A program made the translations under genes and the position numbers. The notes beneath the pieces were generated by a model, which saw only the letters and a program-made list of their open reading frames with translations, was not told the origin of the DNA and ran no database searches. A stretch of 10,907 nt of DNA from QHWT01 sp046734675. GTDB taxonomy: Bacteria > Acidobacteriota > Vicinamibacteria > Vicinamibacterales > 2-12-FULL-66-21. How positions within the stretch are numbered: position 1 is the stretch's first letter; each line of letters starts with the position of its first letter. The DNA lies in assembly GCA_046734675.1 (NCBI GenBank), contig JBKPRU010000339.1, positions 1-10,907 on the forward strand, given 5' to 3'. Positions 7,189 to 10,907 of this stretch are shown here, one piece after another.

Positions 7189-7386
7189 TTAGATCGACCT
7201 CGCGAGGATGTCCAGCCCTCTTGCGGCGGTCCGCTTGTCGATGATCACCGCGCCAATGGGCGCCAGCCCGCCACTCATCGCTTTCGCGACGCACAACATG
7301 TCGGGATCGAGGTCGAAGTGCTCGCACGCGAAGAGGCGGCCGGTCCGGCCGAACCCGCACGCCACTTCATCGGGCGAACGGCGCAC
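7189..7386 (-). pseudogene. Fragment of a class III (PLP-dependent) aminotransferase
   Basis: From about 7371 the frame reads DEVACGFGRTGRLFACEHFD, then LDPDMLCVAKAMSGGLAPIGAVII. This is the core of class III aminotransferases (acetylornithine, omega-amino acid and BioA-type enzymes): the Asp that contacts the pyridine nitrogen of PLP (in DEV), the FGRTG turn, and the PLP-binding Lys in AKAMSGG (codon near 7284-7282). Only about 45 of the usual 400-450 residues remain. Upstream the family sequence stops at once (the usual LLIADEV is replaced by RRSPDEV), and downstream it ends at TAA 7191-7189 after unrelated residues. No substrate-binding or C-terminal domain exists, so this is a pseudogene relic between the TonB receptor and the esterase. 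It may have belonged to a former operon with them. Confidence 0.8.
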
Positions 7387-7428
7387 TGGCTTCCAGCACG
7401 GATCTAATTTGAGAACGCATGACCGCAG

Positions 7429-10400
7429 TTAGAAACGGAGCCGCCCGACGAGCTGAATCTGTCGCGCCGAGGTGGCGGCCATGGTAACGGAACCGAACTG
7501 AGGGGTATTCACGAAGCGCTCAGGCGTCCCATAGTTCGTCGTGTTGAACACGTTGAAGAGCTCAATCCGGAACTCGAACGCAGCGCCGCGGCTGATCGGG
7601 AACGTGCGCTGGAGCGCCACGTCGACTTTCTGCAGTCCCGGCCCATAGACGCTGTTGCGTCCCGCGTTGCCGAAGGTGAACGCCGGCGGGGTCACGAACG
7701 CGTCGGTGTTGAACCAGCGCTCTGCGGTTCGCTCCGACGCGGGCAGATACGGCGACACGCCAGGCACAGCGTTCGCGCGCACCGGGTGCACGTTCAACAG
7801 AGCGCCGGCGTTCGCGGTGTCGCCGAACACGCTGATTGTGAACGGAAATCCGCTCTGCGCTTGAAGGATCCCGGCGATCTGCCAGCCGCCGAAGAGCACC
7901 CGCGCGGTCTTTTTCCAGGCGGAGGAGGCCAGGGTCGCCGACGCCTGATATGGCAGTTGATAGATCACGCTTGCGACGAACCGGTGGCGGATATCGCATC
8001 CCGCAGGCCCCCACTCTGCCGCGACATCGAAGCTATCTTGGGGCACCTCAGGCTCCATCGCCGGTGATCGGAACGACGGCGAGTCGCTGTCGCTATGCGA
8101 GTAGGTGTAGTTGGCGAGAAACGTCATCCCCTTCGCGAGCCGCTGGCGTGCGACAACGTACTGCGCGTTGTAAGAGGACCGGCCGGTGTTCTCGAGCTGA
8201 TTGATCGGCCCGACGGGAAACGTCATGCTCGCGATCGGTATGGTGTTCGGCAGGATGGTGCCCGGCACGAAGCTGATCGTCTGTACGGGCCGGCGCGGAC
8301 GGAGCGGCAGTGGGCTGGGCGCGGCGTTGTTCACAAGCCGGGATCGATCGAGGTTTCTGCCCCATGCGCCAATGTAGCCGGCTTCGACCACCAGGCTGTC
8401 TCCCAGCTGACGTTGAATATTCGCGCTGCTCTGCTGAATCAGCGGCGTACGACCAGAGGGATCGATTGCCGTAAACGCCACGAGCGTCTTGCCGAGCACA
8501 GGCGGATCGAAGCTGAAGCCCTGCATCGCCGGCACGATCGCGCCGCTTTGCACTATCTCGGGGAAGACGAGTGGCACGTTGTGCACCTGGTTGCACCACA
8601 GATTCATCTCCGGGTACTCATAGAACACGCCATAGCCGCCGCGCAGGACCCACCGACCGCCGCGCGGGTTGTAACTGATGCCGAGACGCGGCGCGAAATT
8701 GTTCTTGTCGGCGTACACCAGCCCCTTGGGATAACCCTGCTGTCCGCCGACGAACGCCTGCGGCTGCCCGTCGGCTCCCCAGGCGAGGTTGGTGAGAATC
8801 TTCCGCACGTCGTGGAGCGAGGTCTGGAATTCATAGCGCAGGCCGACGTTCAGCGTCAGATCGCGTCGCACGCGCCAATCGTCCTGCAGGAAGCCGTCGA
8901 CGCCGGTCTGCCGCATGTTCATTGACGGCAATCCCGCCTGCCGCTGCGCGAGCGCGGGCATGCCCAGCAGGAAGCTCGCGAGCGCCTGGCCAGTGCCGTC
9001 GTTGAGACCTGACGCGCTCGTCAGCGCGGGCGTGAACTGGAAGTAGCCGCGGTTCTGAAAGAACCCAAGCATGTCCCAGCGGAACCGCCGGACATTTCCG
9101 CCAAAACTGATTGAATGTGATCCTGCGACGAACGCCATGCGGTCGCCCGCCTGCAACTGGATGTTGTCGTACTTGCACGGCGTGCACAGCAGCGAATCGC
9201 CAAACGGCTGGAATCCCTGGACGTTAAACTGCGGCAATCCGTAGGCGTCGGCGCCGCCGAACCCAACGCCACGGATCCCGAGCAGTGAAATCAGATCGTC
9301 GCCGTTGGCCTTCTCGCCGAGCCGGTGCAACTGCATACGCGTGGCGCCAAAGCGAGCCTCGGTCAGCCACCGCGAGGATAGCGGCTTGATCCACGTCACC
9401 GTGACGTTTTCGACGCGGTTGTCGTGGAAGGCGCCAAAGCCCGGCAGGTTCTCGGGCGTGTAGCCGTCCTCCTGGCTCACACTGTAACGGCCGAACAGCG
9501 TCGCGCCTCCGCTCCACGCGTGATCGACGCGGGCGCTGACGAGATCACCGGTCAGACGCTCGGCGCGTGTGTCGAGATAGTTGTTGACCTGACCGTCCAT
9601 GTTGGGGAGCACGACGAATTCCTGGAGGACACGCATCGCTGTCTGATCGATGCGATCGAGCGGGATCTGGTTGCCGGGAAACTGGTCGCGAATGAACTGG
9701 GGATTTGCCGGTGTCACCGGCCGCGTCGCATCGAAAGCCGGATTCGGCCGGACGGTGGCGGGATCATAGATCGGTGTTGCGCGGGAAAAATCGCCCGTCC
9801 GCCACTGCGGGATCGGCACCGTCATCATCATCGACTGCCCCTGCGTGCTCCGCAGCCCCTCGTAGCTGCTGAAGAAGAACGTGTGCCGTGTGCCGGGGAT
9901 GCGGCCAGACAGCGTGCCGCCGAACTGATTGCGCGCGAAGTGTGGAAGTTCGTCGGGGTTGTTGAAGGGGCGCGCGTCGAACACGCTGTTGCGGAGGTGG
10001 TCGTAGAGCGTGCCGCGCAGCGACGACGAACCGGACTTGGTAATGACATTGATCTGGCCGGTGCCGGCGCCACCCAGTTCCGCCGTGTAGGTGCCCGTCT
10101 CGATCTTGAACTCTTTGATGGCGTCGGGAGGCAAGCTGATGATGTAGGTGTTGAACGATGGATCCGTGTTCGTGGTGCCGTCCAACAGATACGCGTTCGC
10201 TGCCGGGCGTCCGCCGGTGACGCTGACCGCCGAATTTTGACCGGGCCGCCAGTACAACGCCGTCGTATTGCCGGTTTGCGCGCCGTGAGACGTGTGCACG
10301 CCGGGCACCAGCAGCGAGAGCTCGAGAAACTGGCGGCCGTTCAACGGCAGTTCCTGGACCTGGCGTTCCTCGATGACCTGCCCAATCCCCGCCGTCGTAG

Positions 10401-10785
10401 ACTGCAGCAGTGGCATCTCTGCTGAAACCGTCGCTACTTCGGCAATCGTGCTCGGCGATCCAACGACGTCCAGCCGTAGCCGCTGGTTTACCTCCAAGGA
10501 CACGTTCTGTGTGGGAAACATGAAGCCAGGAAACGCTACCGTAAGACGGTAGCCGCCGGGCAACAGACCGGAGAACTCATACTGTCCGTCGTTCCGCGTG
10601 CCGACCGTCCGCTCCCATCCACGACCACTGTCCTGAAGGGTGACAAGGGCGGCGGGAATGGGAAGGTGCTGAATGTCTACGACGGCTCCGGCGAGCGTTG
10701 CGGTGTTGCCCTGCGCCGATGTCGACAACGGCCAAAGGAACGCGACGAGACCGACGGCTGAAGCGACGGAGCGGTTAATGCGCAT
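7429..10785 (-). CDS. Oar-like TonB-dependent outer-membrane receptor with carboxypeptidase-regulatory domain (1118 aa)
   Basis: Residues 1 to about 25 are a signal peptide (VGLVAFLWPLSTSAQG). Residues about 28-110 are a CarboxypepD_reg-like beta-sandwich (LAGAVVDIQHLPIPAALVTL, DGQYEFSGLLPGGYRLTV). A TonB-receptor plug follows at about 120-255: VQELPLNGRQFLELSLLVPGV, then NAYLLDGTTNTD and GAGTGQINVITKSGSSSLRG. The rest is a long beta-barrel with Tyr/Phe-rich strands, LRGGYGVFYE near residues 725-735 and the closing strand LVGRLRF, ending in Phe. This organisation and length match the Oar-like receptors that are numerous in Acidobacteriota; Oar itself is known from Myxococcus. Such receptors import or export large ligands using TonB energy. 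The ligand is not deducible. ATG 10785 is preferred over the in-frame GTG 10791; neither has a clear ribosome site. The start and about 120 bases upstream lie inside the window. Confidence 0.92.
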   Translation of the reverse strand: MRINRSVASAVGLVAFLWPLSTSAQGNTATLAGAVVDIQHLPIPAALVTLQDSGRGWERTVGTRNDGQYEFSGLLPGGYRLTVAFPGFMFPTQNVSLEVNQRLRLDVVGSPSTIAEVATVSAEMPLLQSTTAGIGQVIEERQVQELPLNGRQFLELSLLVPGVHTSHGAQTGNTTALYWRPGQNSAVSVTGGRPAANAYLLDGTTNTDPSFNTYIISLPPDAIKEFKIETGTYTAELGGAGTGQINVITKSGSSSLRGTLYDHLRNSVFDARPFNNPDELPHFARNQFGGTLSGRIPGTRHTFFFSSYEGLRSTQGQSMMMTVPIPQWRTGDFSRATPIYDPATVRPNPAFDATRPVTPANPQFIRDQFPGNQIPLDRIDQTAMRVLQEFVVLPNMDGQVNNYLDTRAERLTGDLVSARVDHAWSGGATLFGRYSVSQEDGYTPENLPGFGAFHDNRVENVTVTWIKPLSSRWLTEARFGATRMQLHRLGEKANGDDLISLLGIRGVGFGGADAYGLPQFNVQGFQPFGDSLLCTPCKYDNIQLQAGDRMAFVAGSHSISFGGNVRRFRWDMLGFFQNRGYFQFTPALTSASGLNDGTGQALASFLLGMPALAQRQAGLPSMNMRQTGVDGFLQDDWRVRRDLTLNVGLRYEFQTSLHDVRKILTNLAWGADGQPQAFVGGQQGYPKGLVYADKNNFAPRLGISYNPRGGRWVLRGGYGVFYEYPEMNLWCNQVHNVPLVFPEIVQSGAIVPAMQGFSFDPPVLGKTLVAFTAIDPSGRTPLIQQSSANIQRQLGDSLVVEAGYIGAWGRNLDRSRLVNNAAPSPLPLRPRRPVQTISFVPGTILPNTIPIASMTFPVGPINQLENTGRSSYNAQYVVARQRLAKGMTFLANYTYSHSDSDSPSFRSPAMEPEVPQDSFDVAAEWGPAGCDIRHRFVASVIYQLPYQASATLASSAWKKTARVLFGGWQIAGILQAQSGFPFTISVFGDTANAGALLNVHPVRANAVPGVSPYLPASERTAERWFNTDAFVTPPAFTFGNAGRNSVYGPGLQKVDVALQRTFPISRGAAFEFRIELFNVFNTTNYGTPERFVNTPQFGSVTMAATSARQIQLVGRLRF

Positions 10786-10907
10786 AGCCACTGCTTTGCA
10801 ACAAGTTTTATCACCACGAGTTCACGTCACCGCGCGCCTTTGCTGCTTGCTTCACCGACGCTCGTCAACATTCCGGACGAGTTCCTTGCGCGCCTAAGGC
10901 CCTATAC

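Noticed and set aside
8095..8925. A 276-codon plus-strand open frame opposite the TonB receptor gene.
   Set aside because: Same reason: a shadow of the receptor reading frame, with no recognisable domain.
9424..10425. A 333-codon plus-strand open frame opposite the TonB receptor gene.
   Set aside because: It lies wholly antisense to a clearly coding receptor, has Arg-rich low-complexity content and no family motifs. Long antisense frames are expected at this GC content.
10792..10907. Possible promoter for the TonB receptor (TTGACG and TGATAA on the minus strand).
   Set aside because: The two hexamers are not spaced as a -35/-10 pair, and no better pair was found.

Overview
The window is GC-rich, gene-sparse bacterial chromosome. 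Organism (inference): a large Oar-like TonB-dependent receptor with an N-terminal carboxypeptidase-regulatory domain, secreted esterase and DNRLRE-type proteins, and Phe-terminated outer-membrane barrels together fit Acidobacteriota, perhaps a Vicinamibacteria-like soil lineage. No rRNA or tRNA is present to confirm this.

Layout. 1-78 (+) is the C-terminal end of an outer-membrane beta-barrel protein. 97-255 (+) is the decayed 5' end of a second barrel gene, followed to 493 by unassigned debris that may include an ABC-2 permease tail. 494-1225 (+) is an intact conserved protein of unknown function. 1226-1664 is non-coding. On the minus strand, a small membrane protein (2666 to about 2962), a 25-codon micro-ORF (2579-2656) and a medium-chain NADPH-type oxidoreductase (1665-2582) are packed as a likely operon with translational coupling. 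3438-4916 (+) encodes a secreted protein with a DNRLRE domain, a Pro-rich linker and an endonuclease/exonuclease/phosphatase domain. 4917-5140 (-) is a broken N-terminal piece of an IS1182/IS5-like transposase. 5226-5648 (+) is a DUF4870-like membrane protein. 5788-6984 (-) is a secreted enterochelin/feruloyl-esterase-like hydrolase. 7189-7386 (-) is a class III aminotransferase fragment around the PLP lysine. 7429-10785 (-) is the TonB-dependent receptor.

Function. The clearest shared theme is the cell envelope: a large-substrate outer-membrane receptor, a secreted esterase, a secreted phosphodiesterase/nuclease-like enzyme with a putative carbohydrate-binding module, and barrel proteins. 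That these act on one substrate is inference only. The second theme is decay: at least three recognisable gene fragments, plus one possible one, lie between intact genes, so this looks like an eroding accessory stretch. I see no CRISPR array, phage module, toxin-antitoxin pair or obvious new defence system. The least explained items are the coupled micro-ORF, the 14-bp palindrome upstream of the secreted nuclease-like gene, and the 17-bp tandem duplication at the 5' edge of the membrane-protein gene.
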